A DNA stretch of 64,000 bases from Phycomyces nitens (Eukaryota > Mucoromycota > Mucoromycetes > Mucorales > Phycomycetaceae). The notes beneath the pieces are model-generated. The model did no database searches, had not been told where the DNA came from, and saw nothing but the letters and a program-made list of their open reading frames with translations. Shown in pieces: positions 35,801-46,734 of this stretch. Position 1 is the first letter of the stretch. Every line of letters begins with the position of its first letter. Made by a program: the position numbers and the translations under genes. The stretch lies in NCBI GenBank assembly GCA_022702545.1, contig JAHRBC010000006.1, positions 2,604,001 through 2,668,000 of the forward strand. The letters are read 5' to 3'.

Positions 35801-36387
35801 CCATGTGTTTAGATTTTTTTTTCAAGAATTTCATTAAATAGAGACTACTGCTAATATGTGTAATGGCATTAGTCATTTCTAATCAATTCGACAATATCTA
35901 TCATATACTTTTTAGTAATTTGGCCGCATTAGCTCAAATGTCCTTTGTAGCAAAAACACATGTTGAGCTATTTATTTGCTTTTATTTTTGTGCATAATTC
36001 CCGTACTTTTCCAGAGAGAGAGAGAGAGAGAGAGAGAGAAATGATTCAATTTCTGGACAATAATCGAATCAAGCATGCAATATTTGTGTGGATAATTTGT
36101 ATATGTAATAAAAAGGTGGGATGTTCAAAAGATGTTTCTCCTTGGTGAATAAAAAAAAGTCACATTTCTGGTGCAGTCAGCTCATTTGTGTGGATAAGTT
36201 TGATGGAGAATTGGATATTTGTAAGTGTGTGTGTGTGTGAAGACTGCATGTGAGTTAATAAAGATTTATTACAAAGAATGTTCAAAGATAACGACAATTA
36301 ATATAATTCAAGTGGTGTGATTTTGGTATCCTGGTATATATAAAAGAAAAAAGGCCAACATTTTATTGCAAGCACACTACCTTTAAC
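32809..36387. other. Large gene-poor region
   Basis: This 3.6-kb AT-rich gap has many short hydrophobic ORFs but no domain I recognise. It includes CT repeats at 33139-33158 and an AG repeat at 36013-36039. The only protein-like stretch is on the minus strand at about 35230-35510, where two frames are open together. Confidence 0.5.
36013..36039. repeat. (AG)n microsatellite
   Basis: Thirteen AG repeats. Confidence 0.9.
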
Positions 36388-36709
36388 ATGCCTCTTGCTC
36401 TATTTATCAAAGACTCTCTAAAGACTCAAATCATTCCCTTGGCTGTAGTGATGGGCACTACGCTTAGTTTCTACATGGGAATTAACGGAGGATCTGAATG
36501 GTGAGTGGCTGAGACAATATAAATTACCGATATTAATATCAATACTATTGAACAGGGAAAAGACTAGCTCATTAAAAGACTTGAAGGTAAATAATAATAA
36601 TCAAACCAGACCAGACTACCTGTTCTGATACATTCCCTAGGATGACTCTCCAAAGCCAATCACACTAAACCAAAAGTACCTTGATCGATGGGACAGAGAA
36701 CGATGGTAG
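36388..36709 (+). CDS. Small single-pass membrane protein, unknown
   Basis: I do not recognise it. Three tiny exons splice in phase: MPLALFIKDSLKTQIIPLAV then VMGTTLSFYMGINGGSEW. The next two exons give EKTSSLKDLK (36557-36586) and DDSPKPITLNQKYLDRWDRE, ending RW-stop at 36707-36709. Introns are 50-57 bp with GT..AG ends (GTGAGT..ACAG and GTAAAT..CTAG). The product has about 68 residues with one hydrophobic segment near the N-terminus and a charged C-terminus. That layout is common in small mitochondrial inner-membrane subunits, but the assignment is a guess. It lies 220 bp upstream of the Bli-3-like gene on the same strand. Confidence 0.6.
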
Positions 36710-36928
36710 AATTTAGGCCTCCATTCTACTTTTTGGTTCTACCCTCTTTTGTAAATTGGACGTAATTCGATAACATCAGAATTGTGTCAGTATAATGCTT
36801 AAATTCCCCCTTTTTTTTGACTGGGATTAATCAATCTTGGATTGATTTATATAAATATTTTCTTTATAAATACTCGTAAAATGTAATATTTGACATCTTG
36901 TTAATAACAATAATAAAAAAATAACAAA

Positions 36929-37650
36929 ATGTCTGCAACTGCCCACTCTGATCCTGTCCGTGAAGTCAACAAGGACCTTGTAACTGGAACCGAAAAGAAG
37001 ATTGAGGATCTCCACAGACTGATTGAGGGAATCAAGGTCTGTATGATGACCACCCGCTGCTCTGATACCGGAAGACTCTTTAGCAGAGCAATGTCTCCTC
37101 GCATGGTAAGTCAATTGAACCAGTGGACCCATAGTAACCAAATCATCAGCCTGATGGTCGTGTACCTGCCGATTTGTGGTTCTTTACCAATAACTCGAGC
37201 CATAAGCTTGATGAGCTAGTCAAGGATCCAAACGTCAACCTGGGTTTCTATAAGCCATCTACTGCTGAATGGATCAGTGTTTCTGGTACGGCCACTCTTG
37301 TCAATGACCGTGAAAAGATCGCTGAGCTCTATGCTCCTGACATAAAGGTAAAGCAGTTTTGAACGAGACATCAATTAAACCACCTGTCAAATCCCTAGGC
37401 TTGGTTTGGAGACCTCAAGGATGGCATAAATGATGGAGGTCCTAATGATCCTCGCATCGGTCTCATATTCGTAAAGGCCGAGACGGTCCACTACTCGCTC
37501 AAGGATGTGTCTGCACCTATACAGATCTGGAACATTGCCAAGGGTATGATAACCGGAGAACCACCAAAGGTGTCTGCCGATCGAGAGCTGAACAGCTCTG
37601 AGCTACAGGACGCACGTCGTTTTGAAGCTATTGACAAGCCTTTGACTTGA
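36929..37650 (+). CDS. Bli-3/GSP26-like flavin-binding-fold protein
   Basis: Belongs to the pyridoxamine 5'-phosphate-oxidase-like general stress family. In Neurospora the relative Bli-3 is induced by blue light. Three exons run from ATG 36929 (MSATAHSDPVREVNKDLVTG) to TGA 37650. Split-barrel landmarks are LIEGIKVCMMTTRCSDTGRL, LFSRAMSPRM joined to PDGRVPADLWFFTNNSSHKL, VNLGFYKPSTAEWISVSGTA and KAWFGDLKDG. The end reads GMITGEPPKVSADRE and IDKPLT. Length is about 200 residues, normal for the family. Intron 1 sits just after SRAMSPRM. The biochemical role (flavin binding or an oxidoreductase) is not proven for the family. Confidence 0.9.
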
Positions 37651-37945
37651 AGAAAATGACCTCAAACCATTATATATTTTTCATTTTGCTGTATATTCCT
37701 TGCACATAACACCCTCTTTTTTTTTGGAAATTGATAAATAAATGTAAATTGACAATTGCTTTAAAGAAGTATCTTTATTTATTATTATTTATTTATCAAA
37801 AAGTAAAGCTTACAAATAATATTTGCCGAGACAAAAAGACTATCAGGTGATATCATGCCATGGCGTCACACTCGCAAAACACGACACCTACTTGTTTAGC
37901 ATACACCTATTTCTTTTCTTTTTTTTTGTTTGTGCAATACTCGAA

Positions 37946-39592
37946 ATGCGTCCTGTTGGTATTGCCTTGCTCCAAAGGCCAATGCAATCCACATGTAACA
38001 TAATAAAGCTCTCTATATTAAAAAGACATTTATCAATCATCTACAGTCTCAATTACGCGCCTTGTTGCCCGCCAGAGATCTGGGATTGGATTGAGATCGC
38101 TTAGTACACGAGAAGTACGGCCGAGACGTGCAATGCTTTATGGTAATGCGTCTCATTCCACAATGTTTTTTTTTAAAAAAACATTCCAATAGTTCCTGGC
38201 AGTGATGAGCGCAAGATATACAAATCCGTGTCTATTGAAGCAGACTGTGTGGTGTATGACTTGGAAGACAGTGTGCCAGCCAGCAAAAAAGGAACTGCTC
38301 GGCATCTAGTACTGGATGCACTCGAGGTGATTCTCTATAAAACTTAGATGGAATCTGGTCTCTAAACAAAACAAAAAACAAAAGGCTTCTGAGCATGGCA
38401 AGGCAGAAAAGGCAGTGCGCATAAACGCAATTGGGTCGGGTAAGAAATAATCCAAATATATGTGTTATTGAGTCTTTTCATAGGTCTCGAGTTGGATGAT
38501 TTGAATGTTATTGTACGTCTGCAACAATGACCAACAGCTGGTTAACCCCCCTCACTTTCTAGTTGCATTCAAAAAGACTCCAGGCCATTGTTATTCCAAA
38601 GGTACAGAGTGCCAAAGATATCCAGTTTGTCAGTCGAATGATTGATTCGGTAGCAATAGAATCACAGTAAGGTTTTGCGACTATATGTATATATTAAGCT
38701 GTTGCAATAACATGCTGCAATATAGGCGTGAAAGGATCCGTCTGATTGCCCTGGTAGAGAGTGCGCTTGGGATCATGAATATCCGAGAGATTGCTACAGC
38801 AGATCCTAGACTGGATGCCTTGATTGTAGGATCAAATGGCTTACACATATTGATTGCTAACATGGAATATCACGTAAAACTTAGTTTGCTTCCGAAGATT
38901 ACTGTGCAGATGTAGGTAGGTTTTGATGACTGATGAATTTAGAGGGGTGTATTGATTGTGTTGCAGGAATTACTCGGACAGAGAGCCGTAAAGAGCTGCT
39001 TTTTGCAAGACAGATGCTTGTGACTGCAGCAACTGCATATGGGTTGCAGGCCATTGACCTGGTAGGAAGCAGTGATCTTCAAAGGAGCCCATTTTAATTG
39101 TATTTGAATACATGGCAGGTGTGTGTTGATTATCAAGATAAAAATGTGCTCTTGGAGGAATGCAATGAAGGAAGGACGTTTGGGTTTGCTGGAAAGCAGG
39201 CTATTCACCCTGGTCAGGTTGACACCATCCAGCAGACATTCTTGCCAGATCCAAGAGGTAAGATGATATGATATGATTACTAGATGTCTTTTTTTTATTT
39301 TTTATTTATTTATTCATGTTTGCTGTAGAGGTTGAAAGGGCGGTAAAGATTATAGAGGGAAATGAGATCCATAATGCCAAGGGTCTTGGGGCTTTTAACC
39401 TGGACGGAAAGATGTAAGTCAGAATTCCATTTGAATGTTCATTAAATACAAAATCATAATAATCTGGTGGTCAGGATTGATATGCCTGTCGTAAAATGGG
39501 CACAAAAGATCCTCGGCCGAGCCAAGGCAGGAGGCATGGATATACCAATTAACAAAGTATCAGGCGATGAGGAACAAAAGAAAAAGAAATGA
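37946..39592 (+). CDS. Citrate lyase beta-like (CLYBL/HpcH-aldolase family) mitochondrial enzyme
   Basis: This family cleaves or forms acyl-CoA aldol products. Animal CLYBL is a mitochondrial citramalyl-CoA lyase. The first exon starts at ATG 37946 (MRPVGIALLQRPMQST). A 52-bp intron (37998-38049) joins it to FSITRLVARQRSGIGLRSLS, a strong mitochondrial presequence. The catalytic part follows: MLYVPGSDERK, EADCVVYDLEDSVP (acidic metal and substrate residues), IVIPKVQSAKD, LIALVESALGIMN, GFAGKQAIHPGQV and a tail ending EEQKKKK. Each block is the expected family motif. About ten small exons are needed. The piece around 38826-38970 has the least certain splice sites. Confidence 0.87.
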
Positions 39593-39901
39593 TATAGTAA
39601 AAGATGGTAGGAAGCACTAGCCTATAGACCAATGTCAAGGTCAAGGAGGTTAGGAGACCAAGGCTTGTCTTTATTTTAGCTAAATCGTAACCGAACATAT
39701 TATAAAAGGAGTGGTCCCCTCACGTCTCTTGTCCTTTCAAAGAATAAAAGAAAATATCCCTTGCTCAGGAGAGCCATTATACCTCTGGCCCAATCTTTCA
39801 CAAGATATAGATATATATATATATTCAACACATTTCATTTCACTTTAAATCTCACCATCCGGACAACCATTTCCCCCCCTCGGTGTACTTCTTCCTTTGT
39901 C
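39593..39901. other. Promoter spacer
   Basis: Contains TATA-like AT runs near 39811-39824. No gene in it. Confidence 0.5.
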
Positions 39902-40900
39902 ATGAACACTGAACACGATCCTCTGTCGGCTACCTATACATACAAGCCAACCTCTCTGCCAGAGACCACTGGTGAGTGCAGCCACTGATCCCAATTGAAT
40001 GTCTTTATTGATACGCTACTTTAGAAAAGCAATATTTCAATGTCTATTCCAATCATTCTAAACGATGGTCAGATTATGCTTGCTGCATATGCTTTCCCTG
40101 CCTGCCTCTCTGGGCGCGTTCGATCAGTTGCTTCATTCTCTTGTTGATCATTGGGTTCATAATTACAGCAGGTGCCTTGATGAGTACCTTTAGAATCCCA
40201 TCAATCGACTACAATGGCTCAACTGCTCACCCTGACAATCTGCCGTCATTTCAGCGAAATGAGTCCTCAAACACCTTTATCTTTAACATGGGTCTCAAGA
40301 TTGGTGTCTTTAATCCCAACATCGAGAACCTGGCTCTAGACAGTGTCAAGGCAGTGGTAAGCTAAAGACATCCTTTTTTTTAAAAAAAAACCCGCTTTAT
40401 TATTGTACATTTAACATCATTATCTCTAGGCCTATTACCCTAACCAGCCTGACCAAACGGTGGGTGGTGGCGAAATGTACAACCTGCAGATCAAGGCGCA
40501 CTCTATTACAAATGTCACATTTCCATTTCAAGTGGTCTACGATCCAAGCAAGGACAAGGATCACGAAATGTTACGCGACATTGTCAATATCTGTATCTCC
40601 CAGCACAACAATAATACCTTACCCACGCTCACCTTTCACTATGATATCATGCCAGTGGTAAAGATTCTTAGTCTTACTTACCAGCCAATTTACCACCAGG
40701 TAGTCGAGGTTACCTGCCCAGTTCAGGTGAGTCAATGGTTGGATATTCACAGAGTGTTAAACAGATATCTAGGGAGACCAACTCTTGGCGCTCATAGAGG
40801 ACATTATCGTGTCCTATCTACCAGACCTATTGCTAAAATCGCATCTTGGATCCTTATTGCATTCATTATTCTAACTGTATTTTCCCCCAAAAAAAAGTAA
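39902..40900 (+). CDS. LEA-2-like single-pass membrane protein
   Basis: The ATG at 39902 starts MNTEHDPLSATYTYKPTSLP, a short cytosolic tail. After an intron (about 39970-40023) comes a Cys-rich juxtamembrane stretch (YACCICFPCLPLWARS), then a transmembrane helix (CFILLLIIGFIITAGALMS). The rest looks like the beta-sandwich LEA-2 fold: NMGLKIGVFNPNIENLAL, KAHSITNVTFPFQVVYDP, LTFHYDIMPVVKILSLTY. The C-terminus is uncertain. Reading through gives a second hydrophobic helix, IASWILIAFIILTV, ending SPKKK at 40900. A canonical 46-bp GT..AG intron at 40727-40772 would instead give a tail GDQLLALIEDIIVSYLPD with stop at 40874. The role is unknown. Confidence 0.7.
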
Positions 40901-41130
40901 ATCAAGAAAAATAAACCTTTTTTTATTATTATTTCTTATTATTATCTTTCATATGTATATATATCTTGCAAGTATATGTGAGAATGTGAATAAAAAATAA
41001 AGTACAAGCTTCCTGTGGGAATCGGACTCTATATAAATTGTTTAGCCGGATTGAACCGTTGAAATATCAAGCCGTTTCTCTCGCTCTTTTCTTCTTTTTT
41101 CTTTTAATACACGTACAATACTCGTTTGAC

Positions 41131-42051
41131 ATGGCCTCTCATTTGACTGAAAACTGTCTCTTTTGCAAAATCATCAGGTAAAGATTGCAAGACTCGAGGT
41201 CTCATTGTGCTAATGAGCCACCCAATTGATACATTTACGCGTCTGATTCCAAAAAGAGGCGAGATTCCTTCCCACAAGGTCGCCGAGACTGAAAAGAGGT
41301 ATACACTAACAAAAAAAAGACATATATACAATCATGCTAAGCAAACCCAATGACAATATCAGTTTCTGTTTCCTTGACATTAACCCCTTGAGCGAGGGTC
41401 ATGCTGTAAGTCTACAAAATATATCACATACACAGGGGCAACCTTGCTTTCTCTTTTGGACGTTTAGGGAGAAGACTGCCCTTGAGATTTGTCAATGATC
41501 GCGACTAAATTACTAATATGTTTATTAATGTGTATTTAATATATATATATAGCTTGTTATCCCAAAGTGTAAGTACCTTGGATCCTATCGACAGAATATG
41601 TTTTATTCACTAGATTAATATTAATAGATCACGCCGAGTTCTTCCACCAGTTGCCTGAAGATCACTTGGCCGACATTCTTCCCCTTGCCAAGAAGGTGGC
41701 TGTGGCAAGTGGATTGAAAGAGTACAATCTTTTGCAGGTAAAATAAAAAGAAAAATGATTAGACAAGAAAGACTATGGATTTGGCCAAGCATTTTTTTAA
41801 AAATAAACTCGATATTTCGTTTAGAACAATGGACCCATGGCTCATCAGGTAAGAATCATGGCAGTCGAGGCGATGATTTCTAGATATATATATATATATA
41901 TTTATACGTTCCATAGGTTGTTCCCCATGTCCATTTCCACATTATTCCCAAGAATAAGCCTGAAGATGGTCTCAAGATTGGCTGGCCTCAGCTCCAGCCT
42001 AGCCAGGATTCCCTAAAGGCTACATTGACTCGTATCAAGGAGAAGTTGTAA
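41131..42051 (+). CDS. hnt1: HIT family nucleotide hydrolase (Hnt1-like)
   Basis: HIT proteins hydrolyse adenosine phosphoramidates. Several very short exons run from ATG 41131 (MASHLTENCLFCKIIR) to TAA 42051. In order they encode GEIPSHKVAETEK, FCFLDINPLSEGHA, LVIPK, HAEFFHQLPEDHLADILPLA, KKVAVASGLKEYNLLQ, NNGPMAHQ and VVPHVHFHIIPKNKPEDGL. The catalytic HxHxHxx triad is HVHFHII (about 41928-41948). The N-terminal CxxC-like ENCLFCKI and the EGHxLVIPK block are standard for the family. Length is about 140 residues, as expected. The many small introns carry T-rich and AT-repeat sequence. Confidence 0.92.
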
Positions 42052-42951
42052 AGAACTTGAATTCAGTGGTGTGTATATATATACATATATATACATAATT
42101 AAAAATATGTCGTTTGAAATATATACATATATACATGTGCCTAGTCTTTTGGTGTCTGGGATAACCTACAGTGGGTCCGGCACCAATCAACAATAGTATA
42201 TTTCAAATCAAATTATACATTCCAAGTTTTATTCATGAAAATGAATCGATAATTTAAGATGGAATTATACAACGGAGGCTGGAAATGAACCCATCATGGG
42301 TATGTATGGAGGGTGATGGGAATTATTTTTCATCTAGACATTGAGAAATATAAAAACGTCCAGAAACGCAGGAAATCCATGGTCAATGGGGGGTGGAATT
42401 GAATGTAACAATGGATTAATATAATGACAGCAGACCCCCCAAAAAAAAGATCACTTTAGACTATGTGGCTATGAGTAAAAGTGTCCAATTGCCCATTGCT
42501 GTAAAGTATGGTTAATTGGAGACATTAATAAATGTACAGGCCCAAGAGTGGCATGCCAATTTAAAGAGAAAATGACTAGAATAAAGGGGTATTTACAAGA
42601 GGAACATAAGAAATTACCTCGACAGCCACTATGGGATACATCTTTAAGCAAACGACCATGAGTGCAATTGCTTTTCTTTAAAAGAAATCAGCGTGTTTAA
42701 TGTTTTAAACAAATGGATACAAGATTTTGTTTATTTATTTGTTTTAAAAAAAATCAAGAGGCAACTATACAACGATTCCCGGGAGTCGTGGTTCTTGTAT
42801 AGAAGAGTAGAGTTGGTCAGATATAAACAATAGTCGTGTGTTTTCATTGAAAACTCATCATCAGCCATCAATATGGGACCTCCTTTTGCTTTGGGCACAA
42901 AGAAATACACCTATTTTTTGCCATTACTCCTTCTACCATGAATACAGCACA
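42052..42951. other. Gene-free spacer before the transposon nest
   Basis: AT-rich, no domain recognised. Confidence 0.5.
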
Positions 42952-43891
42952 TATAATTGTAGGAACAATTCTAACCTCACTTGACATTTTAATATAGTAG
43001 AGCAGCCAAGAGAAGTCTACAAGGATAACTAGCCTCAATTCAAGAGTTTCCAATAGCCCAGAAACGATTACTTGAATTCCATCTCCAAGGCTTTACCGAA
43101 ATAAAAAAAAAACATTTCAAAATAAAGCAGGGTTTTATTTGATCGTAGAAAATGCCTGCAAGTAAAGAAGTATAAATCCATTTACCTTTGGTCCTTTTCC
43201 AACCCCAATCCCACCAAGAAATTTTTATCAATCTTCAAGACAATAGTGATTCTTGTAATTGTTCCCTTGTTTCTCTCTTTTATACCTTTAGCAAAGGTGG
43301 CAAAATCAATTTTGTGATGCCTCTTCAGGGAGGAGATCAAGCAAAATAACGATACCAATATTAATAAACATGTATACTAAACAAGGGTTTTTCCACTGTA
43401 GAAACAACAGCAAAGTTGCCACATTCTTTATATCGCCTCTGTCAACTGGTGCCAATAGTAAACCCACTAGCATAAACACTAGCCATTTTTAAGTCATGAA
43501 TATCATGGTTCTCATATACATATTTCTAAATATCTTTTTTTCTCGATCTTTACAAAAGATAAAGAGACTATCTTTAGTATTCTAGGGTATCTAGAGACCA
43601 TTAGAGTTCTAAAGCCTTTTTTTATTTTTATTTGCATAGCCTAGTTTACAAAACAGTTTGATAAAGCGGCTCAAAGCCACCCAAATATCAAGGAACTTGC
43701 GAGTACAAGCCAAATGTTTTTTGGTGGCCAATATTTGGATAGTTTGCAAGGGATTCACTATTGTCTTTATTCTACAATATATTTTGCCCCAAGAGGTCCA
43801 CCCTTTTCTTGGTAAAAAAAAAAAGACGAAGATCGGTACACCCAGATTGACCACTAGAAAGAGGTTCATACATGGTATTTAATCGAATAAA
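42952..43891. repeat. 0.94-kb direct repeat, copy 1
   Basis: Begins TATAATTGTAGGAAC and ends AATCGAATAAA. It is nearly identical to 47973-48909 in the same orientation. The only differences I saw are single bases, a 1-bp poly-A change and a short divergent patch near 43815-43850. Immediately after it comes TA followed by CAGGCTCC, the apparent left end of a Tc1-type element. The minus strand has an open stretch (TIQILATKKHLACTRKF). It might be a solo LTR (a TG start is present) or part of a larger repeat. Confidence 0.9.
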
Positions 43892-44815
43892 TACAGGCTC
43901 CTCAGGCTCGTTTTGGGTCACTTATAACTCTGGTCAGAATTTTCCATGCAAGCACATCTTTTGCTTATTTTCTCTCTCTCTCTCTTAATCCCACAATCTC
44001 TATATTCAATACAATTACCATGCCAAAGAAAAGTGAAGCTAAACCTCACAAGTCTTACTACAAGGCATCATAGTTTGAGAAAGGAATCATTATTGGAAGA
44101 CACAAGGAAGGACGTAGTACTAGGTATATTTCTCGTGAAGAGGGCATTCCCCAATCAACTATGAGCCGTATAATCTTGAAGTTTGAGAAAGAGGGAACCT
44201 ACAAAGACAAGAAGCATCCTTGACCTCCAAAGAAGCCAACGCCACGAGCATTACACTATTTAAAGTTGTGCCAAAAAAGACAGTCATATGACATTAGCCA
44301 AGATTACGCGTGTCAAAGAACTAGGATGATGAATGGGCATCTGTCATCTGGAGTGATGAATCAAAGTCCACTCTTTTTTCAGAAAGGCGAAAAGCAGCAT
44401 GTCTGGAGAGAGCCCAATAAGAAGTATGACGATGACTGCCTGGTGCCAAAAGTCCAAGGTTATAGTGGCTCTGTCTCGGTATGAGGATGCATTTGGACAG
44501 GAGGTGTCGGACCTCTTGTAATCTTGGATGACAACATAAAAGAAAGATATGTTGTCACCTTGAGAGAACACAATTTACCATTTATTCATGGTCTATCAGA
44601 TACAGACACCACGGAATATATTCTGCAAGAAGATAATGCTACACCACATAAGAGTAAACTTGCAGTAGAGTGGAAAGAAAAGAATGATGTTGCAGTTTTG
44701 CCTTGGCCAGCAAAAAAGTTCAGATCTCAATCCAATTGCGAATATTTGGAGCCATCTTGACAACAGAGTCAGAGATAAAAGACCTCTCCCTTGGATTCTG
44801 GAAAGAACAAAAACG
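43892..44815 (+). mobile_element. Degenerate Tc1/mariner element A
   Basis: The transposase frame starts at ATG 44020 (MPKKSEAKPHKSYYKAS) but has a TAG at codon 18, then reads on: FEKGIIIGRHKEGRSTRYIS, IPQSTMSRIILKFEKEGTYK (helix-turn-helix), followed by another stop. DDE-domain remnants follow: VWREPNKKYDDDCLVPKVQG, GCIWTGGVGPLVILDD, LQEDNATPHKSKLAVEWKEK and, in another frame, HLDNRVRDKRPLPWILERTK. The left end appears to be CAGGCTCCTCAGGCTCG next to TA at 43892-43893. The matching right inverted repeat is missing, and the element is cut inside the last transposase block near 44815. It is inactive. Confidence 0.75.
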
Positions 44816-46665
44816 AGTAGATGCTTTGTCGAAGGCTTGTTCCAATTGCTCTGATGTAATTAATAAGTTTTTAGTGAGTAATTCTGAAGAGGTTTTAGCT
44901 TCTGCTGACAACTTTCATAAACCAGCTATAAAAGATACTACAACATCCTCATCAGCAACAAAAAAAACGCCAACATCAGAGATACCAACATCAGGAACAG
45001 TAACCACTACAACACCATCTGCATTTACAATTGATTCTTCGAATAATGAACTTGATCTTGAGCATTATATGCTTGGTGGCTCTGTCATTATTGCGCTTTT
45101 CCGACAATATCAAAATCGCGCTGATAAAATACTTTGACCTATTATATCGGAAACATATGTTCAAGAATTATTGGCCTTGGGCGATGTTCTTTTCTTAGCT
45201 AAAAACCAACATAGCAATATCAAAACATCTTTTTTCATCAAGGAGTTGCTCGATAGACTTTTGGATAATCAAAATCAAGTATTGCTGAACAAAATCTCAG
45301 GCACATGCCCAGATTTTACAACAGAGGACTATATCTATATATTTACCAGTGGAAACATATAAAATGCGAAGTTTACGATTAAGCCAAACCGGTAGAAACG
45401 TATAATTAGCGAAGTATACGACTGAGCCCAGCCAGTAAACCTATTACTTGAGAAGTGTACGACTGAGCCAAACCGGTGTTGGGCCCCCGTAAGGGAGAAG
45501 GAGCGAAGCTCCTGGTGACTGTTTTAAAAGTCTTTACCTCCATCGATCAGAATATCATTACACCTAAACAAGCAAAGCTTGAACTGTTAACTCTGGCTGC
45601 CGGTATGGATTCATTGAAAGGAAACGTTATTGAAGGGATTGGAGATTTTTAAGTGTAGTTGAATGAGCAGTGTTTGAATGAAGACTCATATCTCTTTTTT
45701 TTTTATTCTGTACGTATGATAGACTCACGAAGTTACCTTTGGACTCAATTGTAGAGAAGAACAAACCTGGAGAAGTTGATATTCAGACAAGATACTATGA
45801 ACCCTTGCTATCGGCAATCTTAGCTGACACTACAAAGAAAGTTATTTTAAGGTGGCCAAATAAGATGGATGAAATAGTACCAGAAATAAGAGCTGATGCA
45901 ATCATATCAACATTGGTACAATTAAAATTTGCAAGACACCTAGGGTATGGTGAAGTCAAACCAGGCGACGACAGCACTACGACACAATCACTCTGCATAG
46001 ACACTTTAAAGCTGACTGTATTATCAAGAAATACTTGTTTAAAAAATGAACATCCCATTCTCGCCTTCCAAGTCAATTGTTTCCAACTGACTTTTTATGC
46101 GACACAGAGAATTCACCACAGTTTCTACACTATGATCGAGATTGGCCGCGTCAAAGTACCAGATTCTTTATTACCACAATCCAATCTTTTGCTACTCTGA
46201 AAAACCTCCAAATATTGTTACGCGTTACCCAGATATTTTGGCATTGCTGCCATTCCGTGCCATTCTCAAATGATTCACCACTATACTCAGTCATTCATCA
46301 AGCCTTGGTATTGTTACTTTACTTAATATGGCTAACAGCTCAAACTTCAAATATCGAAATTGTCCTATTTGTGATGTTGTCCGGTCCGGCCACCCATTCA
46401 GTTCGATCTGGGCTGGAGGGGGGTTCCCAAGAATCGTGCACGTCCCCATTTCACATTATAGTACTACCTTAGAGGCTATAACCTTATTATCTCGATATCA
46501 GCCATTTTGGATAAAACAGATTCTTTTCCTGTTAAGTCTATATTTGTCGCAGAGGACATAGGTCGCTCTGGTCATTTTGTATTGTCTGAATCGTTAAGAG
46601 AACGCCCCTATCTACTACAGTCCCATAGGTTGGCTAATGGCACAGATTTGACTCCTGCTAAATAA
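44816..46665 (+). pseudogene. Broken gene of a Mucoromycota-expanded family with a GYGEVK motif
   Basis: Protein-like segments occur in shifting frames. VDALSKACSNCSDVINKF and a Ser/Thr-rich linker run to about 45137. After a stop come LALGDVLFLAKNQHSNIKTS and DRLLDNQNQVLLNKISG. These are interrupted by the repeat/hairpin insert at 45345-45525, then resume as VLKVFTSIDQNIITPKQAKL. From 45739 the frame reads YYEPLLSAILADTTKKVILR, EIRADAIISTLVQL, LGYGEVKPGDD and FQVNCFQLTFYATQRIHHSF, then shifts to LKNLQILLRVTQIFWHCC. The last coding piece is VAEDIGRSGHFVLSESLRER, ending TPAK at about 46665. From memory, the GYGEVK...YxMIEIGRVxVPDSL pattern is a large uncharacterised Mucorales family. D...GEVK resembles a PD-(D/E)XK nuclease core. 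Its 5' part is cut by Tc1 element A. Confidence 0.6.
45345..45525. repeat. 42-bp tandem repeats followed by GC-rich hairpins
   Basis: Units start at 45366 (GCGAAGTTTACGATTAAGCC), 45409 (GCGAAGTATACGACTGAGCC) and 45450 (GAGAAGTGTACGACTGAGCC), each followed by a CCGGT/CCAGT-like end. A partial unit precedes 45366. After unit 3 come GGGCCCCCGTAAGGG and AGGAGCGAAGCTCCT, both able to fold into short hairpins. The block sits between two coding stretches of the pseudogene and carries stops in all frames. Confidence 0.7.
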
Positions 46666-46734
46666 AAATATACTTCTCTATTCTATCGTCTCTGTTTTCT
46701 CGTTTTCTACTATAATAACATAGTACCAAAATTT

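Noticed and set aside
45345..45525. CRISPR-like array
   Set aside because: Only three to four degenerate units in direct contact, without unique spacers, and in a eukaryotic genome.
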